Source of the DNA: Rhodoferax sp.
Lineage (GTDB): Bacteria > Pseudomonadota > Gammaproteobacteria > Burkholderiales > Burkholderiaceae_C
Length of the DNA: 33,208 nucleotides
Direction: 5' to 3'
Assembly: GCA_009693325.1 (NCBI GenBank)
Contig: SHXM01000011.1
Coordinates: 1-33,208 of the forward strand
This document shows, one piece after another, positions 1 to 8,333 of the stretch. Position 1 is the stretch's first letter. Every line of letters begins with the position of its first letter. The translations under genes and the position numbers were made by a program. The notes below the pieces were generated by a model, which was not told the DNA's origin, searched no databases, and saw only the letters and a list, made by a program, of their open reading frames with translations.

Positions 1-865
1 TCTCTGAGGGGTTGCGGGTGATAGTGAAGCCGCAGGCCTCCATGATGGCCAACTTGGCATCGGCGGTGTCGGCCCCGCCCGAGATCAGCGCGCCGGCATG
101 GCCCATGCGCTTGCCAGCCGGTGCTGTCACGCCGGCGATGAATCCCACAATCGGCTTTTTCATGTTGGCCTTGCACCAGCGCGCGGCATCGGCTTCGTCT
201 GGCCCGCCAATTTCACCAATCATGATCACGGCGTCGGTTTCGGGGTCCTCATTGAACAGGCGCATGATGTCGATATGCTTGAGGCCGTTGATCGGGTCTC
301 CGCCGGTGCCTACCGCGCTTGACTGGCCCAGGCCGATTTCGGTCAACTGCGCCACTGCCTCGTAGGTCAGGGTGCCGGAGCGGCTGACCACACCAATGCG
401 GCCCTTGCGGTGTATGTGACCGGGCATGATGCCAATTTTGATCTCGTCGGGGGTGATCAGTCCGGGGCAGTTGGGGCCCAAAAGCAGGGTTTCCTTGCCG
501 CCGGCGGCCACCTTGGCCTTCATGCGGTTGCGCACCTCCAGCATGTCCCGCACCGGAATGCCCTCGGTGATGCAAATCGCCAGGTCCAGATCGGCCTCCA
601 CCGCCTCCCAGATCGCTGCCGCGGCACCTGCCGGGGGCACATAAATCACCGACACGCTGGCGCCGGTGTCACTGGCGGCCTGCTTGACCGTGGCATAGAT
701 CGGGATACCGAAAATCTGTTCCCCGGCTTTTTTTGGGTTCACGCCAGCCACAAAACAGGCCCTGCCGTTGGCGTATTCCTGGCATTTTTCTGTATGAAAC
801 TGGCCGGTCTGGCCGGTGATGCCTTGGGTGATGACCCGTGTGTTTTTATTGATCAGTATGGACAT
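1..865 (-). CDS. sucD: Succinyl-CoA synthetase (ADP-forming) alpha subunit, 3' end cut by window edge
   Basis: This subunit forms a heterodimer with SucC and makes succinate plus ATP from succinyl-CoA in the TCA cycle; the alpha chain carries the phosphorylated histidine. The start is the ATG at 865, preceded by AGGAAA, which overlaps the TAG stop of sucC, so only 9 bases separate the two genes and translation is probably coupled. The protein opens MSILINKNTRVITQGITGQ, as alpha subunits do. It contains the CoA-site GPNCPG segment, VSRSGTLTYE, GTGGDP and the active-site-region GHAGALIS. The 288 codons in the window are almost the whole protein (family about 290-297 residues), so roughly ten C-terminal residues lie outside. 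No internal stop is seen. Confidence 0.96.
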   Translation of the reverse strand, partial: MSILINKNTRVITQGITGQTGQFHTEKCQEYANGRACFVAGVNPKKAGEQIFGIPIYATVKQAASDTGASVSVIYVPPAGAAAAIWEAVEADLDLAICITEGIPVRDMLEVRNRMKAKVAAGGKETLLLGPNCPGLITPDEIKIGIMPGHIHRKGRIGVVSRSGTLTYEAVAQLTEIGLGQSSAVGTGGDPINGLKHIDIMRLFNEDPETDAVIMIGEIGGPDEADAARWCKANMKKPIVGFIAGVTAPAGKRMGHAGALISGGADTADAKLAIMEACGFTITRNPSE

Positions 866-874
866 GGGTGTTTC

Positions 875-2053
875 CTAGGCGGCTGGGCTGGCGTTCTTCA
901 GGGCCGCGACCACTTTTTGGGCGGCATCTGCCATGGTGTCGGCGCTGATGATCGGTAGACCACTTTGGGCCAGCATTTGTTTGCCCAGCTCCTCGTTGGT
1001 GCCCTTCATGCGCACCACCAGCGGCACGCTCAGGTTGGTCGCCCGGCAGGCGGCGATAACCCCGGTGGCGATGGTGTCGCATTTCATGATGCCGCCAAAA
1101 ATGTTCACCAAGATCGCCTTGACTTTGTCGTTGCGCAGCATGATCTTGAAAGCCTCGGTAACTTTCTCCGGCGTGGCGCCGCCGCCAACATCCAGAAAGT
1201 TGGCCGGCTCTGCGCCAAACAGCTTGATGGTGTCCATGGTGGACATGGCCAGCCCGGCGCCATTCACCAAACAGCCAATGTTTCCGTCCAAGCTGATGTA
1301 GGCCAGGTCGAACTTGCTCGCCTCGATTTCGGCCGGGTCTTCTTCATCGAGGTCGCGGTAGGCCACGATCTCGGGGTGACGGAACAGGGCATTGGCGTCA
1401 AAGTTGAACTTGGCATCCAGCGCCTTGATGTTGCCATTGCGCTCCAGAATCAAGGGGTTGATTTCTACCAGCGATGCGTCGGTCTGGGTGTAGACAGCGT
1501 AGAGTTTTTGCAGCACATCAATAGCCCGGGCGGTCGAGTCGGCCGGCACGCCGATGCCGTCAGCCAGGGTCTTCGCCTGGGCCTCAGTCAGCCCCGCAGC
1601 CGGGTCGACAGTGACCTTGAGGATTTTCTCGGGCGTGTCATGCGCCACCTGCTCAATGTCCATGCCGCCAGCCGAAGAGGCCATGAAGGCCACCCGCTGG
1701 CTGGCGCGATCGGTGAGCGCCGAAACATAGTATTCCTTTTGAATGTCGGCACCTTCCTCGATCAGCAGACGGCGAACCTTTTGTCCTGCTGGGCCGGTCT
1801 GGTGGGTCACCAGTTGCATGCCAAGAATTTCCCCGGCCAGTTGCCGTACCTCGTCGACCGAGCGGGCCAGTTTGACGCCGCCGCCCTTGCCGCGGCCACC
1901 AGCATGGATTTGTGCCTTGACCACCCACACCGGGCCGCCGAGTTTTTGTGCTGCTTCAACGGCCTCTTGCACCGTGTAGGCGGGGATGCCCCGGGGAACC
2001 GGCACCCCAAACTGTCGCAAGATAGCCTTGCCTTGGTACTCGTGAATTTTCAT
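875..2053 (-). CDS. sucC: Succinyl-CoA synthetase (ADP-forming) beta subunit
   Basis: SucC is the ATP-grasp subunit that binds nucleotide and succinate; with SucD it makes the TCA-cycle enzyme. The chosen start is the ATG at 2053, giving the family's usual N-terminus [20 protein letters not shown]. An in-frame upstream start at 2092 would add 13 residues with no family counterpart. At 392 residues it matches the family (about 386-390). The N-terminal two thirds is the ATP-grasp fold ([18 protein letters not shown], then EINPLI). The C-terminal CoA-ligase part contains [10 protein letters not shown] and ends [12 protein letters not shown]. sucC leads a sucC-sucD pair and is divergent from argC; the 143-base gap between them should hold both promoters, but no convincing -35/-10 pair was found there. 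Confidence 0.97.
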   Translation of the reverse strand: MKIHEYQGKAILRQFGVPVPRGIPAYTVQEAVEAAQKLGGPVWVVKAQIHAGGRGKGGGVKLARSVDEVRQLAGEILGMQLVTHQTGPAGQKVRRLLIEEGADIQKEYYVSALTDRASQRVAFMASSAGGMDIEQVAHDTPEKILKVTVDPAAGLTEAQAKTLADGIGVPADSTARAIDVLQKLYAVYTQTDASLVEINPLILERNGNIKALDAKFNFDANALFRHPEIVAYRDLDEEDPAEIEASKFDLAYISLDGNIGCLVNGAGLAMSTMDTIKLFGAEPANFLDVGGGATPEKVTEAFKIMLRNDKVKAILVNIFGGIMKCDTIATGVIAACRATNLSVPLVVRMKGTNEELGKQMLAQSGLPIISADTMADAAQKVVAALKNASPAA

Positions 2054-2196
2054 CAGGACTTTCGCAGGAATGGATTTTTTTGGCGCCGCCACATGAACCC
2101 GGGGCTGCGTACCTGACCTCTCTAGGGGCGGCGCAGAACTGTATCATGCTGCATCGCACCAAACTGTCGGCCGGCACAGTGCCACGAAAGATCACC

Positions 2197-3132
2197 ATGC
2201 ACAAGATTTTCATTGACGGCGAAGCCGGCACCACCGGCCTGCAAATACGCGAACGGCTGCAGGATATGCCGGGCATCGAGTTGCTCAGTATTGCGCCAGA
2301 TTTTCGCAAAGACGCCCAAGCCAAACGCGACCTGATGGCCCGGGCGGATCTGGTGGTGCTGTGCCTGCATGACCAGGCCGTTGTCGAGTCCGTCGCAATC
2401 ATCGACGATATGGCAAGGGCCAGCGGCCAACCGGGGCCAAAGATCATTGATGCTTCCACGGCCCACCGCACGGCGCCGGGCTGGGTCTATGGCTTCCCGG
2501 AACTGAGCCTCGACCAAGGTGCCCGGGTGGCGCAAGCGCGCCGGGTGAGCAATCCGGGCTGTTATCCCATCGGTGCGATTGCATTGATCCGGCCCTTGGT
2601 GGATGCGGGTTTGTTGCCGCCGGACGCGGCGCTCAGCCTGCCGGCCGTCACTGGTTATTCGGGTGGCGGGCGAAGCATGATCGAGGCCTACGAAAAAGGT
2701 GAGGCGCCGCCGTTCGAGCTGTATGGTCTGGGTCTCAAACACAAGCATCTGCCGGAGATCATGCAGTACACCGGCCTCATCAGGCGCCCGGTTTTCATAC
2801 CCTCGGTGGGTAACTTTCGCCAGGGCATGTTGGTGCAGCTCCCCCTTCACCTGGACCTCTTGCCCGGCCAGCCCAGCGCCCAAGATCTGCATGATGCTTT
2901 GGCCCGTCACTATGCCGGCAGCGAGTGGATCAGCGTGCTGCCAACCACTGGTGAGCAAAAGATTGACGCGGTGTCACTGGCCAACACCAGCCGCATGGAG
3001 TTGCGGGTGTTCGCCAACCAGGCGCCCAACGATGGCTTTGCCCATGCGGTGCTGGTTGCGCGTCTGGACAATCTGGGCAAGGGGGCGAGTGGCGCGGTAG
3101 TTCAAAATATGCGGCTGATGCTGGGGCTGTAG
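2197..3132 (+). CDS. argC: N-acetyl-gamma-glutamyl-phosphate reductase, type 2
   Basis: This enzyme reduces N-acetyl-glutamyl-5-phosphate with NADPH to the semialdehyde, the third step of arginine/ornithine synthesis, in the cytosol. The ATG at 2197 gives [20 protein letters not shown], the N-terminus typical of the short type 2 enzymes, with a dinucleotide-binding GEAGTTG loop. The catalytic cysteine is Cys122 in SNPGCYPIG. The segment [14 protein letters not shown] and the C-terminal [14 protein letters not shown] also fit. At 311 residues it has type 2 length; type 1 enzymes are about 345. An upstream in-frame start at 2080 would add 39 unsupported residues and overlap the sucC leader. It stands alone on the plus strand and converges on recX. 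Confidence 0.94.
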   Translation: MHKIFIDGEAGTTGLQIRERLQDMPGIELLSIAPDFRKDAQAKRDLMARADLVVLCLHDQAVVESVAIIDDMARASGQPGPKIIDASTAHRTAPGWVYGFPELSLDQGARVAQARRVSNPGCYPIGAIALIRPLVDAGLLPPDAALSLPAVTGYSGGGRSMIEAYEKGEAPPFELYGLGLKHKHLPEIMQYTGLIRRPVFIPSVGNFRQGMLVQLPLHLDLLPGQPSAQDLHDALARHYAGSEWISVLPTTGEQKIDAVSLANTSRMELRVFANQAPNDGFAHAVLVARLDNLGKGASGAVVQNMRLMLGL

Positions 3133-3167
3133 GAGCTCTGAGCTGGGCACAGCGATCTGCTGCTGAC

Positions 3168-3629
3168 TTACTCCTGCGATGCCAGACATTGCCCGGCGAC
3201 GATGCGCCGGGCAATGTCCGCGCCAAAACCCCGGGCCAACAAAAAACGCATTTGTTTTGCGGCGGCCTGCGCATCGGCTGGCGGTGCGCCGAATTTTTTT
3301 TGCCAGACCGCCTGCGCCCGCTCGGCCTCGCTGCCCTGCAGGCTGCCAATGGCCAGGCCAATCGCCTCGGACTCCAGGCCTAGCGCCTGCAGTGCCTGGC
3401 GGATACGGGCCCCACCAAATTTGCCCGTCTGCCGGTGCAGCACCGAGGCGATCACCCGCTGCTCGCTGATCAAACCCTTGGCCTGCAAGTCGTCAAGGGC
3501 CAGCAGCAGGCTGCCGGGTTGTTCTTCAAAACGGGCCAGCTTGCGCACAAGCTCCTTGCGCGAGTGTTCGCGCATGCTGATCAGGCGCAGTGCACGGGCC
3601 TTAAGGGATGGCTGCAGCGCGGGTTTCAT
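3168..3629 (-). CDS. recX: Regulatory protein RecX
   Basis: RecX binds RecA filaments and restrains recombinase and SOS co-protease activity. The 153-residue protein is all-helical in character, with the typical opening SLKARALRLISMREHSRKELVRKL and later tandem three-helix repeats (DDLQAKGLISEQRVIASVLHRQ, GADIARRIVAG). It starts 17 bases after the recA stop on the same strand, so it is almost certainly co-transcribed with recA and shares its LexA control. The last coding stretch contains a perfect 14-bp inverted repeat (3185-3218), listed separately. It is convergent with argC, with 35 bases between the stops. Confidence 0.93.
   Translation of the reverse strand: MKPALQPSLKARALRLISMREHSRKELVRKLARFEEQPGSLLLALDDLQAKGLISEQRVIASVLHRQTGKFGGARIRQALQALGLESEAIGLAIGSLQGSEAERAQAVWQKKFGAPPADAQAAAKQMRFLLARGFGADIARRIVAGQCLASQE
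3185..3218 (-). repeat. 14-bp perfect inverted repeat inside the recX 3' coding end
   Basis: Bases 3185-3198 (GACATTGCCCGGCG) are the exact reverse complement of 3205-3218, with a 6-base loop at 3199-3204. In recX mRNA this is a very stable hairpin near the last codons. No U-run follows on either strand, so a classical terminator is not supported. mRNA 3'-end protection or ribosome stalling are possible but unproven. Confidence 0.75.
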
Positions 3630-3646
3630 GCTGGCGTGCTTGCGTC

Positions 3647-4729
3647 TCAGCCGGCTTTTTTACCGGCGGGTTTGGTTTTTTCATTGGCCTCGGCGGTGCC
3701 TGGCAGCAGCGGTATGCCCAGCGAGAGGCGTACCTTGTTTTCGATTTCATGGGCGAGTTCCCGGTTTTCGCGCAGGAACTCCCGCGCGTTGTCTCGGCCC
3801 TGGCCGATTTTTTCGCCGTTGTAGGCATACCAAGCGCCAGATTTGTCAAGAATATTGGCGTTCACGCCCATGTCGATAATTTCCCCGTGGCGGCTGATGC
3901 CTTCACCAAAAAGAATATCGAACTCGGCGGTTTTGAAGGGTGGCGCCACTTTGTTTTTGACCACTTTCACCTTGGTCTCGTTGCCTATGGCGTCGTCGCC
4001 CTTTTTAATCGTGCCGGTGCGCCGAATATCAAGCCGGACAGAGGCATAAAACTTGAGCGCGTTGCCTCCGGTGGTGGTCTCGGGTGAGCCAAACATGACG
4101 CCGATCTTCATTCGAATTTGGTTGATGAAGATGACCATACAGTTGGTCTTTTTGATGTGCGCCGTGAGTTTGCGCAGGGCCTGGCTCATCAACCGGGCCT
4201 GCAAACCCGGCAGGCTGTCGCCCATTTCGCCTTCAAGTTCGGCTTTGGGCGTGAGCGCGGCCACAGAATCGATCACGATCAAATCTACCGCCCCAGAGCG
4301 CACCAGGCTGTCGACGATTTCCAGCGCCTGTTCGCCCGTGTCGGGCTGGCTGATCAGCAGGTCTTGCAGGTTGACACCGAGTTTTTGGGCGTATTGGATG
4401 TCCAGGGCATGCTCGGCATCGATGAACGCGCATTGCCCACCCTGTTTTTGCATTTCGGAGATGACCTGTAAGGTGAGCGTGGTCTTGCCGGAGGATTCCG
4501 GGCCGTAGATTTCAACCACCCGCCCGCGCGGCAGGCCGCCTACGCCGAGCGCGACATCCAGCCCAAGCGAACCGGTGGAGACCACCTGAATGTTCTCGAT
4601 CACCTCGCCCTCGCCCAGGCGCATGATGGTGCCCTTGCCAAACTGTTTTTCGATTTGAGCCAGGGCCACTTGCAGGGCCTTGGCTTTTTCGCTGTTGATG
4701 GGGCTGGGTGTTTTAAGTGCTGCTTCCAT
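3647..4729 (-). CDS. recA: DNA recombinase RecA
   Basis: RecA forms ATP-dependent filaments on single-stranded DNA, drives strand exchange and triggers LexA self-cleavage. The ATG at 4729 has a strong Shine-Dalgarno (AAGGAG) 8-10 bases upstream and gives [21 protein letters not shown] start at 4750 would add seven residues upstream of that ribosome site and is rejected. At 360 residues it has the normal length. Walker A GPESSGKT is at residues 76-83; [12 protein letters not shown] and the [17 protein letters not shown]-binding loop follow. The C-terminus is short and lysine-rich ([10 protein letters not shown]) rather than acidic. It leads a recA-recX operon under LexA-type boxes. Confidence 0.99.
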   Translation of the reverse strand: MEAALKTPSPINSEKAKALQVALAQIEKQFGKGTIMRLGEGEVIENIQVVSTGSLGLDVALGVGGLPRGRVVEIYGPESSGKTTLTLQVISEMQKQGGQCAFIDAEHALDIQYAQKLGVNLQDLLISQPDTGEQALEIVDSLVRSGAVDLIVIDSVAALTPKAELEGEMGDSLPGLQARLMSQALRKLTAHIKKTNCMVIFINQIRMKIGVMFGSPETTTGGNALKFYASVRLDIRRTGTIKKGDDAIGNETKVKVVKNKVAPPFKTAEFDILFGEGISRHGEIIDMGVNANILDKSGAWYAYNGEKIGQGRDNAREFLRENRELAHEIENKVRLSLGIPLLPGTAEANEKTKPAGKKAG

Positions 4730-4772
4730 GAAAAACTCCTTAAATATCAATGTGTTGAAGAAACTTAGGCGG

Positions 4773-4788
4773 CTGTTTTTATCAACAG
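4773..4788. promoter_or_regulatory. LexA (SOS) box upstream of recA
   Basis: The sequence CTGTTTTTATCAACAG fits CTGT-N8-ACAG exactly, the core of the proteobacterial LexA operator. It lies 44-59 bases upstream of the recA start codon, where SOS boxes of recA are normally found. LexA binding is inferred from the motif and the gene. Confidence 0.85.
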
Positions 4789-4804
4789 CTGGATACTTGA
4801 ACAG
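4789..4804. promoter_or_regulatory. Second, degenerate LexA-like box abutting the first
   Basis: CTGGATACTTGAACAG differs from CTGT-N8-ACAG by one core base and is followed by TA, as in the extended consensus. It begins at the base after the first box ends, so the two operators are in tandem with a 16-bp period. Binding at this weaker site is a guess. Confidence 0.45.
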
Positions 4805-4832
4805 TAGTTTAATGCGCTTTCTCTGAACTTGT

Positions 4833-4866
4833 AAATAGTTTTTTTAGTCAATTTGGTTTACTATTT
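4833..4866. promoter_or_regulatory. Inverted repeat and candidate -10 element before the MarR-family gene
   Basis: AAATAGT (4833-4839) and ACTATTT (4860-4866) form a perfect 7-bp inverted repeat with 20 bases between. The right arm overlaps TACTAT (4859-4864), a good -10 hexamer ending 7 bases before the ATG at 4871. No good -35 was found. The arrangement would suit autoregulation by the MarR protein, which is an inference. Confidence 0.35.
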
Positions 4867-4870
4867 CCTC

Positions 4871-5344
4871 ATGTCAGAGCCCTCCCCGTCCGAGCCTTGG
4901 CGCCAGGCCCATTTGGGCCACTGGATGGCGCTGGCCTTGCGTCGTTTTGATGCGCGGGTGCTGCGCCTCATGGCCGCCAACGAGCACATGCCCCTGGCAC
5001 TGGCTAATCTGGCCGCCCGTGGCCGCTTGAGTGCCTCCCACATTCATGTCACCCGGCACCTTGCGCTGGAGGGGTCTCGCTTGACCGATTTGGCGCAGCG
5101 TGCGGGCATGAGCAAGCAGGCCATGGGCAAATTGGTCGGGCAATGCATGGCCTGGGGCCTGGTCGCGCAGGCGCTGGACCCGCGTGATGGAAGGGCCCGG
5201 CGTATCGTCTTCACGGCCACCGGCCTGGCCTGGTTGCTGGCGATGGAGCAGAGCGTGGCACAGGCGCAGGAGGAGTTACGCCAGGCGCTTGGGCCTGAAG
5301 TGGCCGCGGTCATCGCCATCGGACTGGAGGCCTATGTCGCTTGA
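4871..5344 (+). CDS. MarR-family transcriptional regulator
   Basis: This 157-residue protein has the winged helix-turn-helix layout of MarR dimeric repressors. Helical dimerisation segments lie at both ends. The central DNA-binding region is roughly residues 45-110: ASHIHVTRHLALEGSRLTDLAQRAGMSKQAMGKLV in outline, then the wing around DPRDGRARRIVFT. The DxRDGRAR wing is characteristic of the family. The ATG at 4871 is chosen over an in-frame TTG at 4853. Neither has a clear Shine-Dalgarno, and a -10-like TACTAT sits so close to 4871 that the message could be nearly leaderless. It is divergent from recA. Ligand and targets cannot be read from sequence. Confidence 0.88.
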   Translation: MSEPSPSEPWRQAHLGHWMALALRRFDARVLRLMAANEHMPLALANLAARGRLSASHIHVTRHLALEGSRLTDLAQRAGMSKQAMGKLVGQCMAWGLVAQALDPRDGRARRIVFTATGLAWLLAMEQSVAQAQEELRQALGPEVAAVIAIGLEAYVA

Positions 5345-5455
5345 GCCGGGGCGATCTCCGGCGCCATCAAAGTTTCCCCTCAACCTGGCCAGTGCGGCCT
5401 AGAATGACCCGAACCGCATGGGCAAGGCAGGCCCTTACATCAGCAGGAGACAGGC

Positions 5456-6130
5456 GTGCGCATACTTATTGCCGAGGACGATCAGGTGCTGGCCGACGGT
5501 TTGCTGCGCACCTTGCGCAGTTCGGGTGCCGCTGTGGACCATGTCGCAAGCGGCAACGAGGCCGACGCTGCCCTGATGACCAATACCGAGTTTGACCTCC
5601 TCATCCTTGACCTCGGCCTGCCTAATATGCATGGGCTTGCGGTGCTGAAGAAATTGCGCGCCCGGGGCTCTTTTTTGCCGGTGTTAATCCTGACTGCTGC
5701 TGACAGTGTGGAAGAACGGGTGCGCGGTCTTGATCACGGCGCAGATGACTACATGGCCAAGCCTTTTAGCCTGCAGGAGCTTGAAGCGCGCGTACGCGCC
5801 TTGACCCGGCGCGGCATGGGCGCGGCGAGCAACACCATCAAGCATGGCCCGCTGGTGTTTGACCAGCTCGGCCGGGTGGCCACAATTGATGGGCTGATGG
5901 TCGATTTATCGGCGCGCGAGCTCGGCCTGCTTGAGGTGCTGCTGCAACGCAGCGGCCGCCTTGTCAGCAAAGATCAGTTGGTCGAGCGGCTGTGCGAGTG
6001 GGGCGAGGAGGTCAGCAACAATGCCATTGAGGTGTACATCCATCGCCTTCGCAAGAAGATTGAAAAAGGCCCGATCCGCATTGCCACGGTGCGCGGTTTG
6101 GGCTACTGCCTGGAGAAAATCCCTGTCTAA
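5456..6130 (+). CDS. OmpR-family response regulator (TctD/QseB-like)
   Basis: This is a 224-residue two-domain regulator that takes a phosphoryl group from its partner kinase and then binds DNA. The receiver domain (about 1-115) has the acidic pair Asp8-Asp9, phospho-acceptor Asp52 (LILDLGLPN), Thr80 and Lys102 (AKPF). The C-terminal winged helix (about 128-222) has LSARELGLLEVLL, the recognition part VSNNAIEVYIHRLRKKI and the TVRGLGYCL hairpin. The start is GTG at 5456, with AGGAGA 5-10 bases upstream. TAGAAT at 5400-5405 could be a -10. It is followed 81 bases later by its sensor kinase. It resembles tricarboxylate-response TctD, but no tctCBA transporter is adjacent, so the signal is unknown. 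Confidence 0.93.
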   Translation: MRILIAEDDQVLADGLLRTLRSSGAAVDHVASGNEADAALMTNTEFDLLILDLGLPNMHGLAVLKKLRARGSFLPVLILTAADSVEERVRGLDHGADDYMAKPFSLQELEARVRALTRRGMGAASNTIKHGPLVFDQLGRVATIDGLMVDLSARELGLLEVLLQRSGRLVSKDQLVERLCEWGEEVSNNAIEVYIHRLRKKIEKGPIRIATVRGLGYCLEKIPV

Positions 6131-6193
6131 GCCTGTTTGCAAGCGGGTTTGTGCTGGCCTAAGCCGCCTGCTAACGCCACAGCGTGCCATGCT

Positions 6194-6212
6194 TGCCGGG
6201 GCGAGCCCGGCA
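6194..6212 (+). promoter_or_regulatory. GC hairpin covering the sensor-kinase start codon
   Basis: TGCCGGG (6194-6200) pairs perfectly with CCCGGCA (6206-6212) across a 5-base loop. The last base of the right arm is the A of the ATG at 6212, so the stem occupies the whole ribosome-binding region. It could hold kinase translation low relative to the response regulator. It may also simply reflect high GC. Confidence 0.45.
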
Positions 6213-7657
6213 TGAGTATTTTTCGGCGTGAACAGCGCTCCTTGTTCGGTGAAATTCTGGACTGGATGCTCACCCCTTTGCTCTTGCTTTGGCCGATCAG
6301 TCTGGTGCTGACCTGGCTGGTGGCGCAAAGCATAGCGAGCAAGCCCTTCGACCGGGCGCTGGAGCACAACGTCGGGGCCTTGGCGCAGTTGCTGGTCGTG
6401 CGCGATGGCAAGCTGACCTTTAACTTGCCGCTGCCGGCGCGCGAGTTGCTGCACGCCGACGACGCCGACACCGTCTATTACCAGGTTTTGGGCGTCCAAG
6501 GCGAGCATCTGAGCGGCGAGCGTGGCCTGCCCTTGCCGCCCGAGAGCATGAAGGCAGTGCCAGGCGTGGTGCATATTCGCGACGACGAAATCCGTGGGGC
6601 AGACATTAAGGTCGCCTACACCTTGGTCAAGCTTGACCTGCCGGGCGCACGCCCGGCGCTGGTTCAGGTTGCCGAGACCCTGGATAAGCGCGCGGTGCTT
6701 GCCACCGAGATTGTCAAAGGTGTGATGCTGCCGCAACTGGTCATTTTGCCCGCCGCTGTGTTGCTGGTCTGGCTGGCCTTGGTTCAGGGCATACGCCCGC
6801 TCAACCGGCTGGAGGAGCGCATCCGGGCGCGCCGCTCGGACGACCTGAGCCCGATCGACGCGCAGGCAGTGCCCCTTGAAGTCGCTCCCCTGGTCTCATC
6901 GGTCAACGACCTGCTGCTGCGCCTGCAGGTTTCAATTGCCACACAAAAGCGCTTTCTGGCTGATGCTGCACACCAGCTCAAAACTCCCTTGGCCGGCCTG
7001 CGAATGCAGGCTGATCTGGCCCAGCGTGAGGGCGCGGATGCCAACGAGCTCAAGCAGTCACTGCGCCAGATTGGCCGCGCCAGCGTGCGCGCCACCCACA
7101 CCGTCAATCAGCTGCTGGCCTTGGCGCGGGCAGAAAGCAGCGGCATAGCCATGCCGCACCAGACCTGCGACCTCGCAGAGCTGAGCATGTCGGTGATTCA
7201 GGATTGTGTTGCGAGGGCGATTGAAAAACACATCGACCTAGGTTATGAAGGCTTGGCCGCGGGCCTGACTGACGGGCAGCTCAAGGGCAATCCAGTACTG
7301 CTCAAGGAGCTGGTGCGAAACCTGGTGGACAACGCCATCAACTACACGCCGTCGAGTGCCGAGCGGCCGGGTGTGATCACGGTCCGGGTATTGGCCGAAT
7401 CGTCAAACCAGGTGCTGGTGCTGCAGGTTGAGGATTCCGGCCCAGGCGTGCCAGTGGCCGAGTGGGAGCTGATTTTCCAGCCCTTTTACCGGGCTCTGGG
7501 CACGGGTGTGGATGGCTCTGGTCTGGGCTTGGCTATCGTGCGGGAAATCGCCCAGCAGCACAATGCCGTGGTGCACCTGGCAGAAACCCATGTTGCACAG
7601 GCCTCGCCTGGCGCCAGGTTCAGCATCCGTTTTTCTACCGAAGCAGCGGCCGGATAG
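6212..7657 (+). CDS. Two-component sensor histidine kinase (TctE-like)
   Basis: This 481-residue inner-membrane kinase pairs with the preceding response regulator. TM1 is about residues 19-40 and a periplasmic sensor domain spans 41-172, of the type found in TctE/QseC-like kinases. TM2 is about 173-193, followed by a HAMP-like linker. The dimerisation helix holds His254 in FLADAAHQLKTPLAGLRMQ. The ATPase has the N box (LVRNLVDNAINYTP, about 367-380), the D box EDSGPGV and the G box GSGLGLAIV (about 435-443). The ATG at 6212 gives MSIFRREQRSLFGEIL, a common family opening. An upstream TTG at 6137 would add 25 residues without family support. It converges with the SPOR gene, with one base between their stop codons. 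Confidence 0.92.
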   Translation: MSIFRREQRSLFGEILDWMLTPLLLLWPISLVLTWLVAQSIASKPFDRALEHNVGALAQLLVVRDGKLTFNLPLPARELLHADDADTVYYQVLGVQGEHLSGERGLPLPPESMKAVPGVVHIRDDEIRGADIKVAYTLVKLDLPGARPALVQVAETLDKRAVLATEIVKGVMLPQLVILPAAVLLVWLALVQGIRPLNRLEERIRARRSDDLSPIDAQAVPLEVAPLVSSVNDLLLRLQVSIATQKRFLADAAHQLKTPLAGLRMQADLAQREGADANELKQSLRQIGRASVRATHTVNQLLALARAESSGIAMPHQTCDLAELSMSVIQDCVARAIEKHIDLGYEGLAAGLTDGQLKGNPVLLKELVRNLVDNAINYTPSSAERPGVITVRVLAESSNQVLVLQVEDSGPGVPVAEWELIFQPFYRALGTGVDGSGLGLAIVREIAQQHNAVVHLAETHVAQASPGARFSIRFSTEAAAG

Positions 7658-7658
7658 T

Positions 7659-8333
7659 TCAGGAACAGGGCTGCCAGCCGGTGTTGGCCAACTCGGCCCC
7701 GAGGCTGTCGAGCTTGTTTTGAATAGCCGCATCGCTCAGCCTCACCCGCATCACAGTGCCCAGTGCCTCGGGCCGTTCCTGCACCACCAAGGCTTTTCGC
7801 AGGCCGCGTTTTTTCAATGCTTCCAAGGCCGTTGCAGCGGCCGATTGGCTGGTGAAATGTCCCAAAGACAAGCCCAGTTCGAGCTCAGGATTTGTCAGGG
7901 CTTCGACGGTGATGTTCAGCGCTGCCAACTCTGCCCGTTTGCTGGCGATGGTCAGCGGGCTGTTGTATTGTCCGATGTAGATAATCCAACGCGCTGGCAG
8001 GGTTGCCGGCGTCATGGCCCAGGCCTCAGGCGGCAGCAGGGGGCTCACCGATTGACGCAACAAGCTGGCTTTGCCCTGGTCCAGGGGGTCGGACTGCAGG
8101 CAGGGGCCTTCAGCCGAGGCCAATGCCGCATCACCCGGGAACTGGCTGTCGATTTTTTGAATCTTGACCGCTTGCGGGTTGATCTGGCGCTCCAGCCTGA
8201 GCGGCTCGCGCTGCATCTTGGGCCCAAAACCGGCGCCTCTGAGCAGGTCCTCGGCCCACAGAAAATAAACCAGATTGAACAGCAGCGTTAACAATACGAA
8301 CTGGCGAAGCCGGGCCAGGCGGGTCGGTCTCAC
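7659..8333 (-). CDS. SPOR-domain membrane protein
   Basis: This 224-residue protein has a short cytoplasmic N-terminus, one transmembrane helix (about 10-27, FVLLTLLFNLVYFLWA), a periplasmic linker and a C-terminal SPOR domain (about 113-195, starting WIIYIGQYNSP and ending VVQERPEAL). SPOR domains bind denuded peptidoglycan glycan strands, usually at the septum, so a cell-wall or division-site role is likely. The GTG start at 8333 overlaps the birA stop in GTGA, a sign of translational coupling. A SPOR gene downstream of birA/coaX is a common arrangement in Burkholderiales. The specific function is unknown. Confidence 0.82.
   Translation of the reverse strand: MRPTRLARLRQFVLLTLLFNLVYFLWAEDLLRGAGFGPKMQREPLRLERQINPQAVKIQKIDSQFPGDAALASAEGPCLQSDPLDQGKASLLRQSVSPLLPPEAWAMTPATLPARWIIYIGQYNSPLTIASKRAELAALNITVEALTNPELELGLSLGHFTSQSAAATALEALKKRGLRKALVVQERPEALGTVMRVRLSDAAIQNKLDSLGAELANTGWQPCS

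Noticed and set aside
965-2116. 383-codon open frame on the plus strand opposite sucC
   Set aside because: It is antisense to a certain sucC. Its histidine-, glutamine- and valine-rich translation matches no family and follows from high-GC codon bias in sucC.
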